NCBI RefSeq assembly: GCF_900113015.1
Contig: NZ_FONV01000007.1
Location: forward strand, 186,001-250,000
Source: Actinoplanes philippinensis
Lineage (GTDB): Bacteria; Actinomycetota; Actinomycetes; Mycobacteriales; Micromonosporaceae
Direction of reading: 5' to 3'
DNA: 64,000 bases
The position numbers and the translations under genes are program-made. Shown here piece after piece: positions 16,617 through 25,465 of the stretch. The notes beneath the pieces are model-generated. The model saw only the letters and a list, made by a program, of their open reading frames with translations. It did no database searches and was not told the DNA's origin. How positions within the stretch are numbered: position 1 is the stretch's first letter; the number at the start of each line of letters is the position of its first letter.

Positions 16617-17693
16617 TCACCGGGTGGCCGCGGACAGTGACTGCCCGGTGCTGGCATCGAACAGGTGCGCACGATCCAGGTCGACCGTGACGAGCAGCCG
16701 CTCACCCGGTGAGCCGCTGATCGTGGGCCGTGCCTTCACCTTGAGGATCGCCGTTCCCACCCGGACGTCGACCACCGTCCGGTCACCGAGCGGCTCGAGC
16801 CCGTAGAGTTCGCCGGGCAACGAGGCGTCGCCCCGCTGCTCGACGGACAGGTCCTCGGAGCGCAGCCCCAGCAGCAGCGGACGATCGTCCTCGGCCGTGG
16901 TCCAGCCGGGCCGCGGCAGCGACCAGCCGTCCGTACCGATCAGGCGGTCTCCTTCGGCGCGGCAGGCGAGCAGACTGATCGGCGGGCTCCCGACGAATCC
17001 GGCGACCCACCGGTTGGCCGGCCGCTCGTACACCTCGGCCGGTGTCCCGGCCTGCTGCACCCGTCCCTCCTTGAGGACCGCGACCCGGTCGGCCATGGAC
17101 AGCGCCTCGACCTGGTCGTTGGTCACGTAGACGAAGGTGGCTCCGAGGCTGCGGTGGATGCGGCTGAGCTCGGTACGCATCTCGACGCGCAGCTTGAGGT
17201 CGAGGTTGGTGAGCGGCTCGTCCATGAGGAACGCGCGCGGGCTGCGGACCAGTGCGCGGGCCAGGGCGACCCGCTGCATCTCACCACCGGACATCTGCGC
17301 GGGACGGCGCCGCAGCAGGCGCTCGATGTGCAGCAGGCCCGATATCCGGTCGACGGCCTCGGCGATCTCGCCCGGGGACCTCCCGCGGGCCCGCAACGGC
17401 GAAGCGATGTTCTCGTACGCCGTGTGCCGCGGGTAGAGGGCGTAGTTCTGGAAGACCATGGCCAGGTCGCGGTCGGCCGGGGCGTCGCCGGTCGCGTCCC
17501 GGCCGTCCAGATGCACCGAGCCGGCGTCCGGTTTCTCCAGACCGGCGATCGTTCGCAGGGTCGTCGTCTTGCCCGCCCCGGACGGCCCGAGCACGACGAA
17601 GAACGAGCCGTCCGGCACGTCCAGGGTCACCCCGTCCAGGGCCTGAACCCTGCCGAAGGACTTGCGCAGCCCCTGCAGTGTCACGGTTCCCAT
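16617..17693 (-). CDS. MalK/UgpC-type sugar or polyol ABC transporter ATPase with altered H-loop
   Basis: A 358-residue ATPase. It has Walker A GPSGAGKT (36-43), Q-loop FQNYALYP, signature MSGGEMQ (134-140), Walker B FLMDEP and a C-terminal TOBE-type regulatory domain. The switch histidine of the H-loop, normally THDQ, is replaced by Asn192 (YVTNDQVEAL). The partner ATPase keeps His. The pair may therefore form a heterodimer with one degenerate ATP site, as seen in some polyol transporters carrying two different ATPases. The ATG overlaps the stop of the preceding gene by one base (TGATG). Confidence 0.87.
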   Translation of the reverse strand: MGTVTLQGLRKSFGRVQALDGVTLDVPDGSFFVVLGPSGAGKTTTLRTIAGLEKPDAGSVHLDGRDATGDAPADRDLAMVFQNYALYPRHTAYENIASPLRARGRSPGEIAEAVDRISGLLHIERLLRRRPAQMSGGEMQRVALARALVRSPRAFLMDEPLTNLDLKLRVEMRTELSRIHRSLGATFVYVTNDQVEALSMADRVAVLKEGRVQQAGTPAEVYERPANRWVAGFVGSPPISLLACRAEGDRLIGTDGWSLPRPGWTTAEDDRPLLLGLRSEDLSVEQRGDASLPGELYGLEPLGDRTVVDVRVGTAILKVKARPTISGSPGERLLVTVDLDRAHLFDASTGQSLSAATR

Positions 17694-18760
17694 CAGGCCA
17701 CCAGTTGTTCCGTGCGCACGTCGTACACCGCGGGGACAGCGCCGGTGTGCCGCAGACCGACGCGGGTGTCGGTGGCGAAACGGACCGTCGGAGCCATCCG
17801 GACCCGTACGTCGCGCCGGCCGCCGTGGTCGACCACGTAGATGATCTCGTCGCCCAGCCACTCCGCCGAGACCACGCGGGCCGGGATGGAACGGTCCGCC
17901 CCGGGCGCCGTGACCTCCAGCGCCTCCGGCCGGACACCGGCGACCAGGTCACGGTCGCGCGGCAGGCCCGGCGGTGGTGTGAGGTCCAGCCCGCCCTTGC
18001 CGCGCAGCCTCCCGTCGGCCACCTCCACATCGATGAGGTTCATCGGCGGGGAGCCGATGAAGGCGGCGCAGAAGAGACTCGCCGGACGGTCGTAGACCTC
18101 CAGCGGCGTGCCGATCTGCTCGACGCGGCCCTTGTTGAGGATGGCGATCCGGTGACCGAGCGACATCGCCTCGACCTGGTCGTGGGTGACGTAGACCATC
18201 GTCGTCCCCAGTTCGCCCTGCAGGTGCTTGATCTCGGTACGCATGTCCGCCCTCAGCTCCGCGTCCAGGTTGGTGAGGGGCTCGTCCATGAGGAAGGCCT
18301 GTGGTCGCCGCACCAGGGCGCGGGCGAGCGCGACACGCTGCTGCTCGCCGCCGGACAGCCGGCGGGGCCGCCGGTCCAGCAGCGGACCGAGCCGCATCAG
18401 CCGGGCCGCCTCGTCGACCCGCTCGCGTACCTCGGCCTTGGGAAGTCCCTCGGCGCGCAGGGGGAACGCCAGGTTGTCGCGGGTGCGCAGATGTGGGTAG
18501 AGAGCGTAGAACTGGAACACCATGGCGATGTCGCGCCCGGCCGGCGGCAGGTCGTTGACCAGCGTGGCGCCGATGCGGATGTCGCCCGCGGTCTGCCTCT
18601 CCAGGCCGGCTACGGCCCGCAGCGTGGTCGTCTTGCCGCAACCCGACGGGCCGAGCATCACGAACAGTTCGCCGTCGCCGATGGACAGGTCCACGTGTTC
18701 CACCGCGACCGTCCCGTCCGGGTAACGCTTGTGCAGCGCGGTCACCTCGATGGCGGCCAT
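17693..18760 (-). CDS. MalK/UgpC-type ABC transporter ATPase
   Basis: A 355-residue ATPase with intact motifs: Walker A GPSGCGKT (37-44), Q-loop FQFYALYP, signature LSGGEQQ (135-141), Walker B FLMDEP and H-loop His193 in YVTHDQVEAM. The C-terminal ~120 residues form the OB/TOBE regulatory domain (VAGVRPEALEV). It overlaps the preceding permease stop by one base and is followed directly by the second ATPase. Together with that protein it energises the importer. The start at 18760 was chosen because MAAIEVTALHKRY begins the ABC domain and the one-base overlap matches the rest of the operon. Confidence 0.9.
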   Translation of the reverse strand: MAAIEVTALHKRYPDGTVAVEHVDLSIGDGELFVMLGPSGCGKTTTLRAVAGLERQTAGDIRIGATLVNDLPPAGRDIAMVFQFYALYPHLRTRDNLAFPLRAEGLPKAEVRERVDEAARLMRLGPLLDRRPRRLSGGEQQRVALARALVRRPQAFLMDEPLTNLDAELRADMRTEIKHLQGELGTTMVYVTHDQVEAMSLGHRIAILNKGRVEQIGTPLEVYDRPASLFCAAFIGSPPMNLIDVEVADGRLRGKGGLDLTPPPGLPRDRDLVAGVRPEALEVTAPGADRSIPARVVSAEWLGDEIIYVVDHGGRRDVRVRMAPTVRFATDTRVGLRHTGAVPAVYDVRTEQLVA

Positions 18761-19674
18761 CAGCGTCGCACCGCCCCGAGCGTCACACCGGCGACGAGAT
18801 GCTTGCGCACCAGGTAGGCGAAGAGCAGCACCGGCAGGGCGAACACCACGGAGGAGGCGGCCACCAGACCCCAGTCCACCGTCGTGCCGCCGATGAGGCC
18901 GGCGATGGCCGGCGGGGCCGTGCGGACGCTGTCGCTGGAGGTGAGGAAGACGGCGAACACGAACTCGTTCCACGAGAAGATGAGGGCGAACACCGCCGTC
19001 GCGGCGATACCGGGCACGAGCAGGGGCAGGGTGTACTTCCGGAACGCCTGCAGGCGGGTGTGGCCGTCGAGCATGGCGGCCTCCTCGTACTCCGGGGGCA
19101 CCTCGTCGACGAACCCCTTCATCATCCAGATCGTGAACGGCAGGTTGAAGGCGGTGTAGATGAGGATCAGGCCGAGCGGGGTGTCGATGAGTCCGGCCGT
19201 GCGGTACATCAGGAAGATCGGGATCACGACCACCACGGGTGGCATGAAGCGGGTGGACAGGATGAAGAACAGCTGGTCCTTCTTCGCCTTCAGGGTGAAG
19301 CGTGAGTAGGCCCAGGCCGCCGGGACGCCCAGCAACGTGGCCAGCACGGTGGAGACACCGGCGACGAGGACGGAGTTGAGGAAGGCGACGGACAGGGCCG
19401 AGCGGCCGCCGCCGGGGGCGACGAAGACGTCCCGGTAGTGGGCCAGGGTGACCTGGAAGTCGATGAACTTGGCCGGTACGGCGTAGACGTCGCGGTTCTC
19501 CTTGATGGACGTCTCGATCATCCAGAGCACCGGGAACAGCATCACGACGGCCAGCACGGCCAGCAGCACGACCTCGAGCACCGAGCGGCCCCGCCCGCCG
19601 GCGACGCGACGGGCGGGTGGTGTGCGGTCCCGAACCGGACCTGCGGGCACGGCCTCGTTCACGGAGACGGCCAT
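18760..19674 (-). CDS. ABC transporter permease, MalG-type
   Basis: A 304-residue inner-membrane protein with about six helices, starting LEVVLLAVLAVVMLFPVLW. The EAA loop that contacts the ATPase reads EEAAMLDGHTRLQAFRKYTL. The hydrophilic N-terminal ~30 residues are cytoplasmic. The family is the carbohydrate-uptake CUT1 permease. ATG 19674 overlaps the stop of the partner permease, and its own stop overlaps the ATPase start. Confidence 0.9.
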   Translation of the reverse strand: MAVSVNEAVPAGPVRDRTPPARRVAGGRGRSVLEVVLLAVLAVVMLFPVLWMIETSIKENRDVYAVPAKFIDFQVTLAHYRDVFVAPGGGRSALSVAFLNSVLVAGVSTVLATLLGVPAAWAYSRFTLKAKKDQLFFILSTRFMPPVVVVIPIFLMYRTAGLIDTPLGLILIYTAFNLPFTIWMMKGFVDEVPPEYEEAAMLDGHTRLQAFRKYTLPLLVPGIAATAVFALIFSWNEFVFAVFLTSSDSVRTAPPAIAGLIGGTTVDWGLVAASSVVFALPVLLFAYLVRKHLVAGVTLGAVRR

Positions 19675-20624
19675 CAGTCCTCCTTGAGCTTGTTCAGGTA
19701 GCGCAGGTAGAGCTGCGTGAGGACGATGACGACGACGACCATGAGAATTCCGTACGCCGAGGCGGTCCCGGTGTTGAAGCCCAGGAACGCGACCTTGTAG
19801 ACGTGGAACGACAGCGTCTCGGTGGAGACCCCCGGACCTCCGCTGGTCAGGATGTAGACGAGGTCGAACAGCCGGAACGCCTCGATGGACCGGAACAGCA
19901 CGGCGATGAGCAGCAGCGGCCACACCAGCGGAAGAGTGATGGTGCGGAACTTGAACCACTCGGAGGCCCGGTCGATCGACGCGGCCTCGTAGAGGTATCG
20001 AGGCACCGCGGTCAGGCCGGCCAGGGCGATGAGCATGATGAACGGCGTCCATTGCCAGGTGTCGACCACGATCAGGGAGGCGAGTGCCGTGCGCTGCCGG
20101 GTGAGCCACTCCACCTGCTCCAGGCCGAGCGAGCCGAGCATGCTGTTGACCACGCCGAACTGCGCGTCGAGCATGAATCGCCAGAACAGGCCGACCACGA
20201 CCGGCGACAGCATCATCGGAACCAGGAACAGCGTGGTCAGCAGTCCCCGCCCGTGCGTGCGCCGGGAGATCAGGTAGGCGATGGTGAAGCCGAGCACGGT
20301 CTGCAGGGCGACCGCACCGACCACGTAGATCAGTGTCGTCAGGGCCCTGAGGTGGACCTGCGCGGAGGTCAGGACGGCGATGTAGTTCTCGAACCAGACG
20401 AAGCCGGCCGACCCTCCACGTGTGGCCGAGTAGTCGGTGAAGGACAGATACAACGCCCACAGCAACGGGAACACCGACATGGCGAGCAACAGCAGCAGCG
20501 CCGGGGTGATGAACGCCACGGCGAGCTTGCGGTCGCTCAACCGGCGGGACCGGCCCCGGGCCGGCGGCGTCACGGTCGCCACCTGCCCAGAGCTGTCGGT
20601 CGTCAGGGGAACGGCGTCACTCAC
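19674..20624 (-). CDS. ABC transporter permease, MalF-type
   Basis: A 316-residue inner-membrane protein with about six helices. The first hydrophobic segment (LAVAFITPALLLLLAMSVFP) is the signature start of CUT1 MalF-type permeases. The EAA loop reads YEAASIDRASEWFKFRTITL. It pairs with the downstream MalG-type permease to form the import channel. The ATG lies within the last codons of the binding-protein gene (4-bp overlap). Confidence 0.9.
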   Translation of the reverse strand: MSDAVPLTTDSSGQVATVTPPARGRSRRLSDRKLAVAFITPALLLLLAMSVFPLLWALYLSFTDYSATRGGSAGFVWFENYIAVLTSAQVHLRALTTLIYVVGAVALQTVLGFTIAYLISRRTHGRGLLTTLFLVPMMLSPVVVGLFWRFMLDAQFGVVNSMLGSLGLEQVEWLTRQRTALASLIVVDTWQWTPFIMLIALAGLTAVPRYLYEAASIDRASEWFKFRTITLPLVWPLLLIAVLFRSIEAFRLFDLVYILTSGGPGVSTETLSFHVYKVAFLGFNTGTASAYGILMVVVVIVLTQLYLRYLNKLKED

Positions 20625-22045
20625 AGTCCGCCGCCGCCCTTTCTGCCGCTGGCGTCGAGCACGGCCTGCTGCTCCCTGGCGATGTCGTCGAGCGCGTCAC
20701 CCGGCTTCTTCGCGCCGTTGAGAGCCGCGTTGACCCCGGTGTTCTCGATGTCGACCAGCCGCGCGTACTGGGGCACGTTCCACATGTCGCGCATCCGCGG
20801 GACCGAGTCGGCGTACACCTTGTTGAACGGGCCGGCGTTGAGGAACTCGGGTGACTGGATGGCGTCGGTCCGCGACGGCACGCCGCCCGCCGCGGCCCAC
20901 TTCTTCTGGATGTCGGCCTGCTCGAACCACTTCATGAAGTTCAGCGCCTCGGCCTGGTTCGCCGCGGCGGAGTAGGCCGACACGTGCATGCCCATGCCGC
21001 CGAGCGGGACCAGGTCCGTCTTCTGCTTCGGGAGGGTGGCGAAGCCCAGCTTGCCGAGGATCTCCTCCCGCGACTTGCCGAGCGTCGACTGTTTCGGGTC
21101 GAGCAGGCCGCCGCTCGCGGCGATCCAGTTGAACGCGATGCACGCCTTGCCCTGCGCGACCGCGGCGTTCACCTCGTCGATGAACCAGTTGCCGGAGCCC
21201 TTGGCGGTCAGTGGCTTCATCCTGTTGACCAGGACGTCCATCGCCTCCTGGCCGGCCGCGTCGTTGAGGACGCCCTCGATCTTCTTCGCCTTGGCGTCCC
21301 ACAGGTTGCCGCCGTAGACGCCGTTGACCGTGTTGTAGGTGACGGCCGCGGCGTCGGAGCCGTTGGCCTGGTGGAAGGCCAGGCCGCTGACGCCCGGGTG
21401 GTCCGTCTGGCACTTCTGCGCCGCCGAGATCATCTCGTCCCAGGTCTGTGGCGCCTGGTCGCCGATCAGGTCCTTGCGGTAGATCATCGTCCAGGTGTCG
21501 CCGAGCAGCGGCAGCCCGTACAGGCTGGCGTTCTCGTCGCGCCGGCCGGTCTCCGCCTGGGGGAACTGGCCGTAGGCGGCCAGCAGGTACGGGTCGTAGG
21601 CGTTGACGTCGATGTTGTTCTTGACGAAGTCGGTGAGGTCGAGGATGTTGCCGTTCGTCACCGCCTCACCGATGTGCTGCGAGTCCAGGATCGCGATGTC
21701 GAAATCGGTCTTCCGCGCGGCGAACTGGGTGAACATGGCGTCGTGCCAGTTCGCGTTCGGGACGGTGTTGACCTTGATGGTCGCGTTCGGGCGTACCTTC
21801 CGGTACTCCTCGTTCGCGAACTTCTCCAGTGCCTGGGCGGGAGGCCATGCGAACCAGACGAAACTGAGGGTCAGCGGGTCCTTGGTGAGTTCCGGGATGG
21901 TCGCCGGCGCCTTCGGCGCGCTCCCCTGCCCGGCGCCGTCCTCGCTGCCCCCGCAGGCGGTCATGGTGGCGCCCACCAGCAGTACAGCTGCCGCTGTCAG
22001 GCATACCTTTCGAGCAGGTCGTCCTATTCGTGGTAAGGATCGCAT
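20621..22045 (-). CDS. Lipoprotein solute-binding protein of the ABC importer
   Basis: A 474-residue extracellular binding protein of the sugar/polyol (family 1) type. The lipoprotein signal is MRSLPRIGRPARKVC, a hydrophobic stretch and a TMTAC lipobox. The mature protein has features of the class: FVWFAWPPAQALEKF, DIAILDSQHIGEAV, GLPLLGDTWTMIYRKDL and GKACIAFNWIAASGG. It is tethered outside the membrane and delivers ligand to the two permeases. It is first gene of the operon. The start at 22045 was preferred over an upstream in-frame ATG (22171) because it begins the signal peptide. The ligand is unknown; operon content suggests a polyol or sugar alcohol. Confidence 0.88.
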   Translation of the reverse strand: MRSLPRIGRPARKVCLTAAAVLLVGATMTACGGSEDGAGQGSAPKAPATIPELTKDPLTLSFVWFAWPPAQALEKFANEEYRKVRPNATIKVNTVPNANWHDAMFTQFAARKTDFDIAILDSQHIGEAVTNGNILDLTDFVKNNIDVNAYDPYLLAAYGQFPQAETGRRDENASLYGLPLLGDTWTMIYRKDLIGDQAPQTWDEMISAAQKCQTDHPGVSGLAFHQANGSDAAAVTYNTVNGVYGGNLWDAKAKKIEGVLNDAAGQEAMDVLVNRMKPLTAKGSGNWFIDEVNAAVAQGKACIAFNWIAASGGLLDPKQSTLGKSREEILGKLGFATLPKQKTDLVPLGGMGMHVSAYSAAANQAEALNFMKWFEQADIQKKWAAAGGVPSRTDAIQSPEFLNAGPFNKVYADSVPRMRDMWNVPQYARLVDIENTGVNAALNGAKKPGDALDDIAREQQAVLDASGRKGGGGL

Positions 22046-22201
22046 CTGTTGCCTGCTTTCTGAGGTGGGACCTTCTATAACCTCGCCAGGTGCTTCGTCG
22101 CGTTCCGCAGGTGCTGGATCCGGGAGGAGGGGTGACGGGCCGTATCGGTGTCGCCCCGGAGCCGGAGACACGAGTGCGCCTCGATGTACTGAGTTGCGGA
22201 A

Positions 22202-22251
22202 GGATGATCATCCGCGACTTTTCCTATACGATCCGGCCCGAGGGCGTCAGA
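22202..22251 (-). promoter_or_regulatory. Predicted promoter and operator of the transporter operon
   Basis: On the minus strand a -35-like TCTGAC (22251-22246) and a -10-like TATAGG (22228-22223) are separated by 17 bp. A perfect 12-bp palindrome, GGATGATCATCC (22202-22213), lies immediately downstream of the -10, overlapping the expected transcription start. Flanking bases extend the symmetry (GCGGA at 22196-22200 with TCCGC at 22211-22215). This is a likely repressor site for the divergent GntR regulator. The predicted leader before ATG 22045 is about 170 nt. Confidence 0.55.
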
Positions 22252-22271
22252 ATGCCGCAGCGTGGTGACTG

Positions 22272-23057
22272 ATGTCAACGGGGTCGAAGATGCAGGAAGG
22301 ACCTCCTGGTGCGATGGACGACGAAGCGATGACCTCGCCGGACCGCAACGGCGCGGGTGGCGCTGTACCGCCGGGCCGGTCTCGCGGCCGGCTGGCCGAC
22401 GAGGTCTACGACACCCTGCTGAGCCAGCTGATGTCGCTCCGGATCGAGCCCGGCTCCCGCGTCACGATCGATGTCCTGGCACGTGAGCTGGGGGTCTCAC
22501 AGACGCCGATCCGGGACGCCCTCAACCGCATGGAGGCGGAGGGCCTGGTCGTGCGGGTCCCGCATGCCGGCTACCGCATTCCCCCGCAGATCACCCGGCA
22601 CCGCTTCGAGGACATGCTCGAGGTTCGCCTGCTTCTCGAGCCCGCCGCGGCGCGCCGATCGGCTGAGCGGGCATCCCCGGAGCAGGTCAGCGGCCTGCGG
22701 CGGATGCTGGCCGAGATGGCGGAGCTGGAGGGCGGCGCCGGGCCCACGGCCTATGGCGCGTTCGGCCTGCGCGACGCCGCCTTCCACGATCTCGTCGCCC
22801 GGAGCGCGCAGAACGAGGTCATCCAGGAGGCGCTCGCTCGCCTGCACAGCCACGTACACCTCTTCCGGCTGCACCGCGACGCCCAGGTCACCCACCTGGC
22901 CATGGCCGAGCACGAGCAGATCGTGGCCGCGATCGCCGCGCGGGACCCCGACGCCGCCGCCTACGCGATGCGCCGGCACATCCTGCGCTCCGGCGAGCGT
23001 TTCCGGCGGATCTTCGACGAGGTGAGCGACGTCGGCGCGATGGCGGCAGAGGGTTGA
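22272..23057 (+). CDS. GntR family transcriptional regulator, FadR/FCD subfamily
   Basis: A 261-residue protein. After a ~35-residue flexible N-terminus comes the winged helix (LADEVYDTLLSQLMSLRIEP, LGVSQTPIRDALNRMEAEG). An all-helical FCD effector domain follows, with metal-ligand-type residues in RDAAFHDLVARSAQNEV, LAMAEHEQIVAAI and MRRHI. FCD regulators usually sense small organic acids or sugar acids. It is divergent from the transporter operon and probably represses it. Start choice is uncertain: ATG 22272 gives the longest protein, but 22314 or 22329 would still keep the whole domain. Confidence 0.88.
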   Translation: MSTGSKMQEGPPGAMDDEAMTSPDRNGAGGAVPPGRSRGRLADEVYDTLLSQLMSLRIEPGSRVTIDVLARELGVSQTPIRDALNRMEAEGLVVRVPHAGYRIPPQITRHRFEDMLEVRLLLEPAAARRSAERASPEQVSGLRRMLAEMAELEGGAGPTAYGAFGLRDAAFHDLVARSAQNEVIQEALARLHSHVHLFRLHRDAQVTHLAMAEHEQIVAAIAARDPDAAAYAMRRHILRSGERFRRIFDEVSDVGAMAAEG

Positions 23058-23084
23058 CGGGCCGGTCACCCCGAGCGATGCTGG

Positions 23085-23112
23085 TCCGATCAAATCGGAT
23101 CCGATCGGATCC
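23085..23112. promoter_or_regulatory. Interleaved palindromes ahead of the DJ-1/hydrolase/PHP operon
   Basis: TCCGAT-CAA-ATCGGA (23085-23099) is a perfect inverted repeat. It runs directly into a perfect 16-bp palindrome, GGATCCGATCGGATCC (23097-23112). The half-site ATCGGA is thus repeated in both orientations within 28 bp. It lies in the 87-bp gap between the regulator stop and the GTG at 23145, a natural place for an operator controlling the downstream genes. Confidence 0.5.
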
Positions 23113-23144
23113 TCCCAGCCGCCCCCGGATGCGAGGAGAAGCGG

Positions 23145-23714
23145 GTGCCCAGAGCACTGCTCCTGACCGGCGACGCCGCCGAAGAGCTCGACACCATGTA
23201 TCCCTACTATCGCGTGCAGGAGGGCGGCTGGGACGTCGACGTCTCGTCGCGGACGTTGCGTGACGTGCAACTGGTCATCCACGAGTTCGACCCCGGCTCC
23301 GACGCCTACGTCGAGAAGAACGGCCGGAAACTGCCGGTCGACGTGCCGTGGGCCGAGGTCGATGTGGAGCGCTACCAGGCCTTGATCATCCCTGGCGGCC
23401 GCGCCCCCGAGTGGATCCGCGTCGACGCCGACGTCCGGCGTATCACCGAGCACTTCTTCGCCCGCAACCTGCCCATCGCGCTGGTGTGCCACGGCGCCCA
23501 GGTGCCGGCCGTCTACGGGCTGCTGAAAGGCCGCCGGACCGCGTGCTTCCCGCCCATCACCGGCGACATGGAAAATGCGGGCGCGACGGTCGTCGACGCG
23601 CCCGACGTCGTGGACGGCAACCTCGTCTCGTGCCGGGGCTGGCCCGACATGCCGCAGTTCGGCCGGGCGATGATGGACGTGTTCGCGAAGTCCGTCAACT
23701 CCGCAGCGGCGTGA
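23145..23714 (+). CDS. DJ-1/PfpI family protein
   Basis: A 189-residue class-I glutamine-amidotransferase-like fold. The nucleophile elbow is IALVCHGAQV with Cys115-His116, and LIIPGGRAPEW is the preceding loop with the conserved glycines. Members include PfpI-type proteases or chaperones and glyoxalase III-like deglycases; the activity here is unknown. The GTG start follows GAGGAGAAGC. The next gene starts one base after the stop, so the two are co-translated. In a catabolic operon with alcohol and aldehyde dehydrogenases, removal of reactive carbonyls is a reasonable inference. Confidence 0.85.
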   Translation: MPRALLLTGDAAEELDTMYPYYRVQEGGWDVDVSSRTLRDVQLVIHEFDPGSDAYVEKNGRKLPVDVPWAEVDVERYQALIIPGGRAPEWIRVDADVRRITEHFFARNLPIALVCHGAQVPAVYGLLKGRRTACFPPITGDMENAGATVVDAPDVVDGNLVSCRGWPDMPQFGRAMMDVFAKSVNSAAA

Positions 23715-23715
23715 G

Positions 23716-24534
23716 GTGACGGGGTTCCGGACCGTCACCGTCGGCGGCTCGCCCGTCCACGTCCTGGACAGCCACCACGGTCCGGCAGTGCTGATGCTGC
23801 ACGGCTCCGGCCCCGGCACGACCGGGTCCGGAGCCTGGGCCGCGACGGCGGAGGCGCTCGGCCCGTCCCGGCGGTGGATCGTGCCGGACCAGGCGGGATT
23901 CGGCAGCACGCCGGTGCCGCCGGGCTCCCGGAGCGGCCTCACGCTGTGGACGGAGCAGGCCGCGGGCCTCATGGATGCACTGGGCGTCGAGCGGTACGCC
24001 GTGGTGGGGCACTCGATGGGCGGCGCGGTGGCGCTGGCGCTGGCAGCCGCGCGCCCCCGGCAGGTGACCCGGGTCGTCGCCGTCTCGACGATGGGCGCCC
24101 CCGGCGCGCCGCTCTCCGCCGACCTCGACGCGATCTGGGCCGCCCCCGCCGACCGGAACGGGGCCCGCGACATGCTGAGCCGGCTGTTCTTCGCCCCGGC
24201 GCTGGTGACCGACGCGGCCGTCGAAGCGCGCGCGGCGGCGATGCGACAGGGGGCGGCCGCCTACGCGTCGTTGTTCCCCTCGCCCCGGGCACGGTGGGCC
24301 GACGACCTGACCCTCCCGGCGCCGGCCCTGGCCGCGATCCGTGCTCCGGTGCTGCTCGTCCACGGCGCCGAGGACCGCGTCACCCCGCTCGCGACCGCCG
24401 CCCTGCCCCTTCTCCAGCACGTGCCCGACGTCCGCCTGCACGTCCTCGGCCGCTGCGGTCACGTGCCGGCGATCGAGCACCCGCACGAGTTCCGGCAACT
24501 CCTGTCGGGCTTCCTCGGGGCGGGGACCGGATGA
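23716..24534 (+). CDS. Alpha/beta hydrolase, C-C bond (meta-cleavage product) hydrolase-like
   Basis: A 272-residue hydrolase. HGSGPG (29-34) near the N-terminus is the oxyanion signature typical of MhpC/BphD-type C-C hydrolases. GHSMGG carries nucleophile Ser100, HGAEDRVTPL the acid, and GRCGHVPAIEHP the histidine. The GTG start lies one base after the DJ-1 stop. No aromatic dioxygenase is nearby, so hydrolysis of another 1,3-dicarbonyl, ester or lactone is equally possible. Its TGA overlaps the next ATG. Confidence 0.82.
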   Translation: MTGFRTVTVGGSPVHVLDSHHGPAVLMLHGSGPGTTGSGAWAATAEALGPSRRWIVPDQAGFGSTPVPPGSRSGLTLWTEQAAGLMDALGVERYAVVGHSMGGAVALALAAARPRQVTRVVAVSTMGAPGAPLSADLDAIWAAPADRNGARDMLSRLFFAPALVTDAAVEARAAAMRQGAAAYASLFPSPRARWADDLTLPAPALAAIRAPVLLVHGAEDRVTPLATAALPLLQHVPDVRLHVLGRCGHVPAIEHPHEFRQLLSGFLGAGTG

Positions 24535-25373
24535 CAGCCGTGCTTCCGGCCGACGGACATGTGCACACCGAATGGTCGTGGGACTGCGAGCCCGGCGACA
24601 TGGAAGCCAGTTGCGCCCGGGCGATCAGGGTGGGCCTGCCGGCCGTCGCCTTCACCGAGCACCTCGACTTCACGGTCTGGACCGGCGTGGAACCGGCGCC
24701 GGACGCGCCCGCGAAGGTGACCGGCCTGATCACCGAGGACGGGACCCTGACCCCGCCGCTCCTGGACGTCGAGGGCTATCTGGCCTGCGTCCGGCGTTGC
24801 CGCGAGCGACACCCCGGCCTGCTGATCCTGACCGGCGTGGAGGTCGGGGAGCCGCACTGGCACCGGGACCAGGTCGCCGCGGTTCTGGCGGCGGGACGGT
24901 TCGACCGCGTGCTCGGTTCGTTGCACACGCTGCCGCTGGGCGCCGGCCTCAACGAGCCGGGCGAGCACTTCGCGCGACGGCCGGCCGCGGAGGTGGTCCG
25001 TGACTATCTGGCCGAGATACCCCGGCTGGTGGACGGCTTCCCGGATTTCGAGGTGCTGGCCCACATCGACTATGTCAGCCGGTTCTGGCCCGGGAGCGCC
25101 GGCCCCTTCCGTCCCGGGGATTTCGAGGAGGAGTTCCGGCATGCGCTGAGGACGGTGGCCGACGCCGGCCGGGTGCTGGAGGTCAACACCAATCGCCGGC
25201 CCTTCCCCGAGATCGTGCGGTGGTGGCGGGAGAGCGGCGGCGCGGTGGTGACGTTCGGCAGCGACGCGCACCATCCCGGCGGCGTGGGTGACGGCTTCGC
25301 GCACGCGGTCGCCGTGGTCGAGGCGATGGGCTTCCGTCCCGGCCGCCACCCGTACGACAGGTGGCACCGCTGA
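24531..25373 (+). CDS. PHP-domain phosphoesterase (HisK-type histidinol-phosphatase-like)
   Basis: A 280-residue protein. Metal-binding motifs of the PHP family are visible in order: DGHVHTEWS (His10, His12), FTEHLDF, TGVEVGEPHWH, GSLHT, AHIDYVSRF and a final FGSDAHHPGG. Homologues dephosphorylate histidinol phosphate or other small phosphates with a trinuclear metal site. Its position in a catabolic operon rather than a his operon suggests another sugar-phosphate-like substrate. ATG 24531 overlaps the previous stop (ATGA). The N-terminus at residue 1 is firm because the HxH motif begins at residue 10. Confidence 0.85.
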   Translation: MTAVLPADGHVHTEWSWDCEPGDMEASCARAIRVGLPAVAFTEHLDFTVWTGVEPAPDAPAKVTGLITEDGTLTPPLLDVEGYLACVRRCRERHPGLLILTGVEVGEPHWHRDQVAAVLAAGRFDRVLGSLHTLPLGAGLNEPGEHFARRPAAEVVRDYLAEIPRLVDGFPDFEVLAHIDYVSRFWPGSAGPFRPGDFEEEFRHALRTVADAGRVLEVNTNRRPFPEIVRWWRESGGAVVTFGSDAHHPGGVGDGFAHAVAVVEAMGFRPGRHPYDRWHR

Positions 25374-25465
25374 ATCGGCGGGGTGTTCCCCACCTCTCGC
25401 GAAGCACCGGGTCCCGGCAGGACGACGACGGCGCCGGGCTCCGGCACGTCTGGCAGCATCGTCGC

